Assembly (NCBI GenBank): GCA_964425605.1
Contig: CAYRNR010000012.1
Span: 25,725 to 89,724, forward strand
Reading direction: 5' to 3'
DNA: 64,000 nucleotides
Source: CAYRNR01 sp964425605
GTDB lineage: Bacteria > Myxococcota_A > UBA796 > UBA9615 > CAYRNR01
Shown here piece by piece: positions 45,513 through 54,058 of the stretch. A program made the position numbers and the translations under genes. Under the pieces are notes generated by a model that saw nothing but the letters and a program-made list of their open reading frames with translations, was not told the origin of the DNA and made no database searches. Within the stretch, counting starts at the first letter, position 1, and each line of letters begins with the position of its first letter.

Positions 45513-46118
45513 CTACGAGACGTCCGTTCCACTGATCCACCTGAACGTACAGCGCCGCTCGCCGTCCATCAGCGTGTGCTCCCGGACCAGCCTCACCTTC
45601 ATGGCCCTGCCGAACTCGTGGTCCAGCGCGCAGATCGCCGCCGATCCCAGATCGGAGGCGTCCATTCGTCGGCACGAGTCCGCCACGGGGCAACGGGAGT
45701 AGTCCAGGCCGACTCCCTCGCCCGGGGAGAGGTGTTCGTGCTCCCACGCGGGTGGGTTGAAGGGGAAGAGGTGGTTGACGAGCCAGAACCCGCGGCGCAT
45801 GCGGGCCAGCGGGGAGAACCCGAGGCCGAGGGCGGAGACGCGAAGCAGCGGCATCCAGGGGAGGACGAGCCGGTGTGTGGCCTCGGCCACGGTGCTGACG
45901 GCGTCCTCGCGGGTCCTGCCGTCCTCGACGAGGGCGCGGAATGCGGCGATGGCGACCACGACGAGGCCGGCCACCAGGCGGGCACCCAGCGTGATCTGCG
46001 GGCCGATGTCGCGGCGGACGAGGAGCCTGATCTCGGCGATCCGTCGACGGAGCCGGGCGTCGGCGCGGAGGTGGCGCAGGAGCAGCCACGCGATCAGCCC
46101 CTCGACGGGCCGCGTCAT
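45513..46118 (-). CDS. L-2-amino-thiazoline-4-carboxylate hydrolase-like protein
   Basis: A 201-aa protein of the ATC-hydrolase-like family (PF14196). The C-terminal half has the family pattern: VGLDYSRCPVADSCRRM, ICALDHEFGRAMKVRLVREH and TLMDGERRCTFRW. A hydrophobic helix (ARLVAGLVVVAIAAFRAL) lies near residue 50. The first-named member opens the thiazoline ring in L-cysteine production, but most members are uncharacterised, so that activity should not be assumed. Its ATG overlaps the CruF-like gene stop by 4 nt (ATGA), so the two are translationally coupled. Confidence 0.7.
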   Translation of the reverse strand: MTRPVEGLIAWLLLRHLRADARLRRRIAEIRLLVRRDIGPQITLGARLVAGLVVVAIAAFRALVEDGRTREDAVSTVAEATHRLVLPWMPLLRVSALGLGFSPLARMRRGFWLVNHLFPFNPPAWEHEHLSPGEGVGLDYSRCPVADSCRRMDASDLGSAAICALDHEFGRAMKVRLVREHTLMDGERRCTFRWISGTDVS

Positions 46119-47866
46119 TCGTCGTGTGCCTGTTGAGCGGGTGGATGGTTTCCCTTCGAGGCTGCCCGGCGGCGTCGCATCTCTTCGCGCACCTCCTGGG
46201 GTATCTCGATCTCCTGCAGGGTCTGGAGGGGGCCGATGTCGGGCCGGTCGAGCCAGGCGTCCCGAGCCGTGTGCGAGACGACGGCGATCTCGTGATGACC
46301 ATAGGAGTAGTAGATCCGCAGGCTCGCCGCCAGGCACGGGATCCCCATGGTGAGCACGGCCTGGAGGGACAGCTCCACGGGGTAGGCGAACACCACGTTG
46401 CACCAGGCCACGAGGAAGTAGATCGCCACGCCCGCCCCGGTCGCGGCTTTTTGCGCGTTCACGAGATGCAGGAGGCCCTGTCTCGCGAGCGCGGACCGCA
46501 ACCAGCGCTTGCGGCGCTCCCACCATCCATTCCCGTCGGCTGGATCGACCAGGGTGAACTCGTCCGGGATCCGCTGTATCCACGTCGGGCGCATCTTCCC
46601 GGGTCGTTTGAACCACCAGTGTTTCGCCACACCGTAGAGGAAGGCCACCAGGGCGGACGTGATGAACCAGCCGAAGAAGTTGGAGAAGGGTATGCAGCGG
46701 TAGTAGCCCTGGGCGAAGTACAAGGGGAATTTCTCTCGCAGGACGTTCGCGGCGTTGGACGGGTGTCCCTTGGCGGTCTTCTCCCACCAAACGTCGTCGC
46801 CGCTCCTCACGGGATGCGCGGCAACGCACCCCGCCTCGCAGTCCTCGTCACAGCACTCCTGCTGACAGTGCAACTTCCAGTTCTGTCCCTCGTTCAGGGT
46901 GCGACGATCCTCGTAAAGCGCGATCGTCTCCTCCCATCGAGCTTCTCGCTGAGCCGCATCCCCCTGGGGCGAGATGGCGATGTCCTTGCTACGCCGCGCG
47001 AACTCCTCGGTTCCAGCGACGAGATGGGCGCACCCGGCCTCGAAGTCGCCGTCCGGTGCTGCATCACGGCATCGATCGGCGCACTCCTCGAGGAAGGGTT
47101 CGAGCCGTTTGCCCTTCCGGCACTCGTGGAGGCCGTCCGGGTCACCCGAGAACAGCTGCTCGGCTGCGCAGAGCTGGGGGCTGGCCGGCCGTGTACAGCT
47201 TTCCTTGCACCCTCGCACGCAGTCTCTGTCCGCCCTCGCTTCCTTGCACCTCTCCTGCTGGCACTGGTCGGAGTACCGCCACGTCCATGCGCCTTCGTAG
47301 TCGACCATGTGGGGGTCCAGCGCCAGATCCCAGATGGTCATGAGCGCGCCCGTGACAAAGGCGATGCCGAGGATCTTGAGCAGCCCAGGTGCGAACAGGG
47401 TGGAGTGTCCGGTCACGAACAGGTTGGCCATCACGACGCTGGGATACAGCATGGCGAACCAGGCCAGCGGGACCGTCCAGGGCACGTCGAGGATCGGCGT
47501 GCCCGCCCTATGCTCATGGTAGACGTACTCGCCGAAAGGCACGCCGAAGTGGGTGCTCGTCCACTCGGCGCCAAAACACACCGGGATGGCGATGGCGAGG
47601 AGGAACAGCAGGCGTGTCCCCCCCAGGTGGATGTATGCGTGCACCGCCGATGCCACGAAAGCGATCGGTACCACCACGGTGAAGGGCAACGGCGCACTCA
47701 GGAACCAGGAGCGACCGAGCACGCTCCCGACCACGACGAGGACCGCGACGAGCACGCCGAGTATCGCCAGCTCGGTGCGGATCGCCTCTTTCTGCGAAAG
47801 AGGCGCTTGTTTTTCCTGAAGAGGCAAGGTTTCCCTCCCAGATCCCACGTCTGGGATCATACACAT
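46115..47866 (-). CDS. CruF-like carotenoid biosynthesis membrane protein with Cys-rich insertion
   Basis: A 583-aa polytopic membrane protein. Residues 30-195 match the CruF/DUF422 carotenoid 1,2-hydratase family: EWTSTHFGVPFGEYVYHE, LDVPWTVPLAWFAMLYPSVV and LALDPHMVDYEGAWTWR. The family core resumes at 387 (GYYRCIPFSNFFGWFITSAL). Between them lie about 186 extra residues with 15 Cys (202-347), where relatives have a short loop. A further 160-residue C-terminal extension has at least one more TM pair. The start is ATG 47866, or 47860. The family hydrates C50/C40 carotenoid end groups in the membrane. The overlapping downstream ATC-hydrolase-like gene is coupled to it. Confidence 0.8.
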   Translation of the reverse strand: MCMIPDVGSGRETLPLQEKQAPLSQKEAIRTELAILGVLVAVLVVVGSVLGRSWFLSAPLPFTVVVPIAFVASAVHAYIHLGGTRLLFLLAIAIPVCFGAEWTSTHFGVPFGEYVYHEHRAGTPILDVPWTVPLAWFAMLYPSVVMANLFVTGHSTLFAPGLLKILGIAFVTGALMTIWDLALDPHMVDYEGAWTWRYSDQCQQERCKEARADRDCVRGCKESCTRPASPQLCAAEQLFSGDPDGLHECRKGKRLEPFLEECADRCRDAAPDGDFEAGCAHLVAGTEEFARRSKDIAISPQGDAAQREARWEETIALYEDRRTLNEGQNWKLHCQQECCDEDCEAGCVAAHPVRSGDDVWWEKTAKGHPSNAANVLREKFPLYFAQGYYRCIPFSNFFGWFITSALVAFLYGVAKHWWFKRPGKMRPTWIQRIPDEFTLVDPADGNGWWERRKRWLRSALARQGLLHLVNAQKAATGAGVAIYFLVAWCNVVFAYPVELSLQAVLTMGIPCLAASLRIYYSYGHHEIAVVSHTARDAWLDRPDIGPLQTLQEIEIPQEVREEMRRRRAASKGNHPPAQQAHDE

Positions 47867-48035
47867 GTCCTCGCTTCGACGGCTGTCCCCCTGTTCCCCC
47901 GTCCTCGGTTCGATCCTGTGACGGCGACACTCCAGATGAGAGCGTCGTGCGGGGCCCGCACCAGGCCGTACCCAGCTACGAGGGGACAGCGACACACTTT
48001 CGGGTTGGTGAATGGCGGGGCAGCGGGACGTGGGG

Positions 48036-48962
48036 ATGACTGCCAAGGGGAGATGGGCCCATCCACTGGGCCGGACACGACACGAGCACACGAACGAGAC
48101 ACACCGAGCGCCACCGCTCGTCGCAGCCCTGGCGCTGCTGACCGGGTGCGCGGCCGGGACCGATGGATTCGGCCTCGGCGTGGAGGTCGAAGGGATCTAC
48201 GCATTCGAAGTCTCCGGCGACACACGAACCCGCGACGTCTCCGGTTCTGCCGGCGAACCGTGGTACGTGATGGAGGATGACGGCTGGGCCCTGTTCTTCG
48301 GCCCGTACGGTACGTTCCTCACCGAAATCGACTCCAGGGGGCACCTGCGCGCAGAGAGCTTCGAAGGCTCCCTGTTCACGACGAACTTCGAGGGCCTGTA
48401 TCTCGATGGCGCCATCGGGGGCGAGTTGATCCGTCGCGACTGGTCGGGCGACACCGAGGCCCTGGACATCCTCGGCGCGCAGGAGATCTGGGCCGATCCG
48501 ACCGCCGCTGCTCCGGATGTCGAGGGGTTCTACGCCCTCTCCGCGACCATCCTCGCGCAGGACTGCGTGGCCCTCGACGCCGAGACCAACCTGTATCCCT
48601 CTCCCTTCGAGTACCCCTCCCTGGTCTTCCAGAGCGGCGACGTCCTGCTCTTCTCGGGCCATGGCGTCCGATTCCAGGCGAACCTCCAGCCGGACGGCTC
48701 GTTCGAGGCCGACAAGCACTGGGAGAGCCCACGCGGCACCTTCGACATGGTCGTCACCGGCGCCTTCGACGGCCCGGGCCTGGAGCTGACCTTCGAGATG
48801 ACCAACGACGTCTTCAACAATGGCGTGGTCGACTGTGGCTCGACCATCGAGGTCCTCGGCGAGTGGGTGTCGCCCTGGTACGACGACGCGCTCCTGCTCG
48901 AGTTCCTCACCACCGCGCGAACCGTCTACTTCACGCCGCTGGACTTCGTGCTGTTCCACTGA
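48036..48962 (+). CDS. secreted or lipid-anchored hypothetical protein
   Basis: About 308 aa with an uncertain start. ATG 48036 and ATG 48012 both leave an unusually long basic n-region before the hydrophobic stretch and lipobox-like ALLTGC. The mature part is beta-rich with a repeated theme (GVEVEGIYAFEVSGDTRTRD and DVEGFYALSATILAQDC), suggesting two related beta-domains. Three Cys are present. No family recognised, and no good ribosome site. Confidence 0.6.
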   Translation: MTAKGRWAHPLGRTRHEHTNETHRAPPLVAALALLTGCAAGTDGFGLGVEVEGIYAFEVSGDTRTRDVSGSAGEPWYVMEDDGWALFFGPYGTFLTEIDSRGHLRAESFEGSLFTTNFEGLYLDGAIGGELIRRDWSGDTEALDILGAQEIWADPTAAAPDVEGFYALSATILAQDCVALDAETNLYPSPFEYPSLVFQSGDVLLFSGHGVRFQANLQPDGSFEADKHWESPRGTFDMVVTGAFDGPGLELTFEMTNDVFNNGVVDCGSTIEVLGEWVSPWYDDALLLEFLTTARTVYFTPLDFVLFH

Positions 48963-49175
48963 ATCGGGGATTCGCCCCACGGCGGCTGGACCGGGGCAGA
49001 CCCGCGGCGTGCTACCCTCGCCAGGGGAGGGAAGGGCATGACGCGGGATTCATCATCGCTCGATCTCCCATCCAGGCGGGTGCGTTGTCCGTGACCGTCG
49101 TGGCACCCTGGGGCTGGGCCGGCGCAGGTGGCCTGGCTGTGTCCGGCCGGTCCTGATCGAGAGGAGAACGAGAAG

Positions 49176-49763
49176 ATGAGGATGAGACGTGCGCGAGGTC
49201 TCCTGGCCGTAGCCGTGCTCCTGGCCTCGTTGGCGCCGCCCACCGTATCGACGGCGGAGGATCGCGCCGTGGGCTTCGGCTTCAATTTTGCCATCGGGGC
49301 AGGCGTCGGTACGGCCTGGAGCTCCTCGGGGGCCTCCGCGACGGCCTCGAGGCCCTACATGGAGTTGGCCAACCTCGAGCTCCGGTTGTTCCCCATCGAC
49401 AAGTTCTCCATCGATCTGCAGTGGGGCCTGATGCAGATGATCGCCGTCCCGGTCCTCTACGAGGGTGCCGCCGCCTACGTCCAGAACACGTACTTCCACT
49501 TCCACTTCACCTCACAGCGCCGGGCGGCCTTTGCGCTGGCGCCGTGTATCCAGACTGCGGTCGCGCAGGTGTCCGGGGTGCCGATGGGCATGGTCGGGGT
49601 GGGCAGCCGCGTCGGTGTGGATCTCACCAGCGAGGGGAAGAGCTTCGGTTTCGGGATCTACTTCCGACCGGCCGTGCAGTTCGGGGGCGCCGAGGCCGCG
49701 TCCGGGATCGCCTTCGAGGGGGTCGTCGAGTTGACCTGGGTCTGGTACGCGATCAAGCCGTAG
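49176..49763 (+). CDS. small outer-membrane barrel-like protein
   Basis: A 195-aa exported protein. The ATG at 49176 follows GAGGAG by 9 nt; the signal peptide ends near PPTVSTAED. The mature region alternates aromatic and Gly-rich strands (VGFGFNFAIGAGVGTAWS, SFGFGIYFRPAVQFGG, FEGVVELTWVWYAIKP) of the length expected for an 8-stranded barrel. I infer an outer-membrane protein; its ligand or partner is unknown. The 48963-49175 segment upstream holds only a good-looking ribosome site and an 18-codon frame (49038-49094) that I do not support as a gene. Confidence 0.65.
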   Translation: MRMRRARGLLAVAVLLASLAPPTVSTAEDRAVGFGFNFAIGAGVGTAWSSSGASATASRPYMELANLELRLFPIDKFSIDLQWGLMQMIAVPVLYEGAAAYVQNTYFHFHFTSQRRAAFALAPCIQTAVAQVSGVPMGMVGVGSRVGVDLTSEGKSFGFGIYFRPAVQFGGAEAASGIAFEGVVELTWVWYAIKP

Positions 49764-49904
49764 GAAGAAAAGGGACGCTCACACCTTCACGCCTTCTCGG
49801 GCTCGATGTCTGACACCTCGACCGGAGAACCGGCGCGCGCGCTGCGTGGCGATTGCGCTTCGGACCGATTTGCGCCAGAAATGAGCAGATCCCAGGAGTC
49901 ACCG

Positions 49905-50822
49905 ATGCCGCTGCCCCCCTTGAAGGATCCCGAGGATCGCCTCGTCCGGGCCCTGGCCCTGGCCAGGGCGGTGCCGATTTCGGCCTTTCTGATGGGCACC
50001 CTGCTGTGGCTCAACGCCGCGCAGACGCTCAGCACGGTTCTCATCCCCGTCGCACCGCAGGCCTTCCGCCGTTTCAACCGCTGGGCGGCGGATTTCTGGT
50101 GGGGGTTGTGCGTCACCGTCGCAAAGCGGATCAACGACGCGAAGCTCGTGATCACGGGTGACGACGTGCCCGTGCGCGAGAACGCCATCGTGGTGATCAA
50201 CCACCAGAACATGCCGGACATCACCTTCCTCATGGACTACGCCCGGTCCAAGGAGCGGTTGGGCGACATGAAGTGGATGGTGAAGGACCCGATCAAGTAC
50301 GTCCCCGGCGTGGGCTGGGGCATGCTCTTCCTCGACTGCGTGTTCGTGAAGCGCGACTGGGCCAAGGACAGGGCCTCGGTCCTCGCCACCTTCGCCAGGC
50401 TGAGGGACAACGACGTGCCCGTGTGGCTGCTGTCGTTCTCGGAAGGCACGCGGTTCACGCAGGCGAAGAGCGACAGGAGCCGGGAGTATGCCCGTGAGCA
50501 CGGCCTCCACGAGCCCCGCCATACCCTGGTCCCCCGCACCAAGGGGTTCGTGGCCACCGTGGTAGGGCTGCGCGATCACGTGGACGCGGTGTACGACCTC
50601 ACCCTCGGCTACGAGGAGGGTGTCCCCACCCTCTGGCAGTACATCAAGGGGTTCTCGAACCGGGCGCACCTCCATGTTCGGCGACATCCCGTCCACACCT
50701 TGCCCGAGGACGAGGAGGGACTCTCTGGCTGGTTGTCCGACCGCTTCCGCGAGAAGGACGACCTGCTGGAGCAGTACTACGCGACCGGATCGTTCCCCGC
50801 CCAGTCCGATCCCCTGGCTTGA
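49905..50822 (+). CDS. 1-acyl-sn-glycerol-3-phosphate acyltransferase-like enzyme
   Basis: A 305-aa membrane-associated acyltransferase of the PlsC/LPLAT family, AGPAT3-5-like subgroup. The ATG at 49905 has AGGAG 6 nt upstream; an in-frame ATG at 49806 would add 33 unconserved residues. Motif I is NHQNMPD (His100, Asp105), the motif III position reads FSEGTRF in place of FPEGTR, and the motif IV region is VPRTKGF. A hydrophobic N-terminal helix (SAFLMGTLLWLNAAQTLST) anchors it. It would transfer a fatty acyl group to lysophosphatidic acid or another lysophospholipid. It is convergent with the gap-containing MopE gene. Confidence 0.9.
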   Translation: MPLPPLKDPEDRLVRALALARAVPISAFLMGTLLWLNAAQTLSTVLIPVAPQAFRRFNRWAADFWWGLCVTVAKRINDAKLVITGDDVPVRENAIVVINHQNMPDITFLMDYARSKERLGDMKWMVKDPIKYVPGVGWGMLFLDCVFVKRDWAKDRASVLATFARLRDNDVPVWLLSFSEGTRFTQAKSDRSREYAREHGLHEPRHTLVPRTKGFVATVVGLRDHVDAVYDLTLGYEEGVPTLWQYIKGFSNRAHLHVRRHPVHTLPEDEEGLSGWLSDRFREKDDLLEQYYATGSFPAQSDPLA

Positions 50823-50839
50823 TTTCGACTCGGCTCGAT

Positions 50840-53800
50840 CTACATCGCCTCGGTCGCGGCGCAGGAGGTGGTCTCGTCGGGGCTGACGGTCCCTGTCACC
50901 GAGATCGAGTCCGTGTACCGCAGGAAGAGGTAGCCGGCTGCGCCCCCGCCGCCGCCCGACTCGGTGCCGCCGCCTCCACCCTCCGGCGAGGCGTCCCCGC
51001 CACCGTATCCGCCCGTCGCTCCGGCGGGTGCCCACAGCAGGTTTCCGTGGCCGCCGCGTCCGCCCTCGGCCAGCAGCGTCCCCGAGACGAGCACGTCCAG
51101 GGCCTCAAGCAGTAGCCCGCCTCCGCTACCGCCCCCGGCGCCGCCGCCCCAGGCGTCTCCGCCCTCGCCGCCGCTGGCGTCCAGCGTGCCGGAGACGGAG
51201 AGGGTGCCCAGAACGGAGATCTGCATGGCACCGCCGCCGCCGCCGCCACCGCCGCCGCCGCCGTTGGGGTTGCGGTCCGTGTCCGAGACGCCGCCTGCGC
51301 CGCCCGAACCGGGCTTCAGGGGGATCAGCGCGGCCGTTCCGTAGGGATCGCCGCCGTCGCCGCCCGCGCCCCCGTCCCCGCCGTTGTATCCGCCGGCTCC
51401 CCCCGCGGCGATCGTGCCTGGTGAACCCGGGATGCTGGGGCGGTCTCCCATGCCGCCGCCACCGCCCCAGCAATACCCGGCGCCGCCGCCGCCGTTGCCG
51501 TAGTGGATGCCCTCCGCGCCGATGAAGCCCCCGCCCTCGCCCGTCCCGTCGGAGTCGCCGACGTAGACGTTGTCCGAGCCATCGCCGCCATCCCCGCCGC
51601 CGGTGGCGCCGATCCCACCGAAGTTGGGCCCCGTCTGCAGCTCGGCGTCGGCGCCGTCGCCACCGGCGAGGAGGACGTCGCCATCGATGGTCACGTCGTC
51701 CGACGAGACCCAGACGAGCGGGTTGCCGCCGATGACCTCGACCTCCACGCCTGCCGCGACCGTGATGCCCTCTGCCGAGAACACGCCCAGGTCGGGGCCA
51801 CCGTTCTGGGAGAGCACGTCGAACCAGATTCCGTCCACCAGGCCGGTGCCCGCTCCGCGGACGCCGTCGATGGCGCCGGTCTCGGTGTCCACGGTGGTGT
51901 TCGACGTGATCGACAGCGGGGCCGCGCCCTCCCACAGGGTGCTCGCCGGCACGTTGGAGATGTCCAGGCAGTCGTCGTCTCCCACGCCGTCGCAGTCGTT
52001 GTCGACGCCATCGCAGAGTTCGTCGGCGCCCGGGTAGGTATCCGCGTCGCCGTCGTCGCAGTCCCCCTCGCAGATCAAAACGCCGTCGGCATCGGCGTCG
52101 ACCTCGTCCACGTCGAGCGCGCCGTCGCAGTCGTTGTCCTCGCCGTCGCAGAGTTCGGGAGCCCCAGGGAAGACGTCCACGTTGCCGTCGTCGCAGTCCC
52201 CCTCGCAGATCATGACGCCGTCCAGATCGGCATCCAGTTCGTCCGCGCCGAGCGCGCCATCGCAGTCGTTGTCCACGCCGTCGCACAGCTCGGGTGCGCC
52301 GGGGTACGCCCCAACGTCGCCGTCGTCGCAGTCGCCCTCGCAGATCATCCAGCCATCCACGTCGGCGTCCACCTCGTCGGCGCCGGGTGCGCCGTCGCAG
52401 TCGTTGTCGATCCCGTCGCACAGCTCGGGCGCGCCAGGGTAGACGTCCGCGTCGCCGTCGTCGCAGTCGCCCTCGCAGATCATCACGCCATCTGCGTCGG
52501 CCTCCACCTCGCCGGCGTCGGGTGCGCCGTCGCAGTCGTTGTCGATCCCGTCGCACAGCTCGGGCGCGCCAGGNNNNNNNNNNNNNNNNNNNNNNNNNNN
52601 NNNNNNNNNNNNNNNNNNNNNNNNNNNNNNNNNNNNNNNNNNNNNNNNNNNNNNNNNNNNNNNNNNNNNNNNNGTAGACGTCCGCGTCGCCGTCGTCACA
52701 GTCGCCGTCGCAGACCATCACGCCGTCGGCGTCAGCGTCCACCTCGTCGGCGCCGGGTGCGCCGTCGCAGTCGTTGTCCTCGCCGTCGCACAGCTCGGCC
52801 GCACCGGGGTGTGTCTCCACGGCGCCGTCGTCACAGTCGCCCTCGCAGATCATGAAACCGTCCGCGTCGGCGTCCGTCTCGTCCGCATCGGGGGCGCCGT
52901 CACAGTCGTTGTCCCCGCCGTCGCACAGCTCGGCTGCGCCGGGATACGTTCCCGGGTCGCTGTCGTCGCAGTCGCCCTCGCAGATCATCACGCCATCTGC
53001 GTCGGCATCCACCTCGTCTGCGCCGGGTGCGCCGTCGCAATCGTCGTCGACGCCGTCACACAGCTCCGGGGCGCCGGGGTAGACCGCCGCGTCGCTGTCG
53101 TCGCAGTCGCCCTCGCAGACCATCACGCCGTCCGCGTCGGCGTCCACCTCGTCCGCGTCGGGAGCGCCGTCGCAGTCGTTGTCCTCGCCGTCACAGAGTT
53201 CGGGCGCACCAGGGAAGACGTCCGGTGCGGAGTCATCGCAGTCGCCGTCGCAGACCATCACGCCATCGGCGTCGGCGTCCACCTCGCCCGCGCCGGGGGC
53301 GCCATCGCAGTCGTTGTCCTCGCCGTCACACAGCTCCGGAGCGCCGGGATTCACCTCCACGTCGCCGTCGTCGCAGTCGCCCTCGCAGACCATCACGCCG
53401 TCCGCGTCGGCGTCCACCTCGTCCGCGGCGAGGGCGCCGTCGCAGTCATCGTCGATGCCGTCGCAGAGTTCTGGCGCACCAGGGAAGACGTCCGCGGCGG
53501 TATCGTCGCAGTCTCCGTCACAGACCATGACGCCATCTGCGTCGGCATCCACCTCGTCCGCGGCGGGCGCGCCGTCGCAGTCGCCGTCGACGCCGTCACA
53601 GAGTTCGGGCGCGCCAGGGTAGATGTCGGGGTTTTCGTCGTCGCAGTCGTCCTCGGCGTAGAATCCGTCTCCGTCGGCGTCGACCGGACCCGCGCTGTCG
53701 TCGTCGTCTCCTGCGCTGTCGTCGTCGTCTCCTGCGCTGTCGTCGTCGTCTCCAGCGCTGTCGTCGTCGTCTCCCACGGCGTCGTCGTCGTCCCCCGCGG

Positions 53801-53942
53801 TGGCGTCGTCATCGTCTCCCACGGTGTCGTCGTCCCCCACGTCGTCGTCGTCACCGACCTCCTCGTCCGGACAGCCCAGGAGAAGCAGATTGAACGAGAG
53901 GAGGATGGCTGCGAAGGAGGACCAGCTGATGCGCAAGAACAT
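50840..53942 (-). CDS. MopE-repeat lipoprotein with Gly-rich C-terminal domain, interrupted by an assembly gap
   Basis: One lipoprotein gene read across the N-run at 52574-52673. The ATG at 53942 has GGGAG 5 nt upstream, a signal peptide with lipobox LLLLGC, and an Asp-rich linker including GDDDDSA units. Seven 45-aa MopE units (52674-53618) end exactly at the gap; four and a part follow it (52573-51960). Both gap edges fall on codon boundaries at the same repeat phase, so the frame break is an artefact of the 100-N placeholder. The C-terminal 370 residues form a beta-helix-like Gly-rich domain (NGGGGGGGGGGGAMQISV) ending ATEAM. No Gram-negative C-terminal anchor is seen. Confidence 0.85.
52034..53618 (-). 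repeat. 135-bp MopE coding repeats spanning the assembly gap
   Basis: Eleven complete 135-bp units are visible in coding direction: seven from 53618 to 52674 (exactly 945 bp) and four from 52573 to 52034, plus a shorter twelfth. Each encodes a 45-aa unit beginning PGAPELCDG and ending DCDDGDADVY or similar. Neighbouring units differ by a few bases, enough to defeat short-read assembly. Confidence 0.9.
52574..52673. other. assembly gap (100 N)
   Basis: Exactly 100 undetermined bases, the usual scaffolding placeholder. The left flank ends CGCGCCAGG and the right begins GTAGACGTC; these join without a break elsewhere in the same repeat (around 52440-52441), so the missing length should be a whole number of 135-bp units, possibly zero. 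Confidence 0.95.
53694..53777 (-). repeat. four tandem 21-bp units coding GDDDDSA
   Basis: Copies begin at 53694, 53715, 53736 and 53757 and are identical or differ by one base. They encode the linker of the gap-containing lipoprotein. Length change by slippage would keep the frame. Confidence 0.8.
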
Positions 53943-54010
53943 GACACTCCCGGCGCCGGGTGGTCACTTGCGGGTATCCGTTCCTCGCGGGCGCCCCCTC
54001 GACGCTGCTA

Positions 54011-54023
54011 GGGATTGTATCCC
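54011..54023. promoter_or_regulatory. small dyad overlapping a minus-strand -10 candidate
   Basis: GGGATTGTATCCC is a 5-bp inverted repeat around TGT. On the minus strand it contains TACAAT, a good -10, some 70 nt upstream of the lipoprotein ATG at 53942. An operator at a promoter is possible. Confidence 0.3.
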
Positions 54024-54058
54024 AAGAGGTGCCGGGCGATTCACGGCGGATCACACGG

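Noticed and set aside
48012..48035. ATG 48012 as start of the secreted hypothetical
   Set aside because: Adds eight residues to an already too long n-region and has no ribosome site; still possible.
49038..49094. 18-codon frame with good ribosome site before the barrel gene
   Set aside because: Too short, no recognisable content, stops far from the next start; recorded only as a possible leader.
52034..53618. 135-bp repeats considered as a CRISPR array or satellite
   Set aside because: They encode MopE motifs in frame, with amino-acid-conserving variation.
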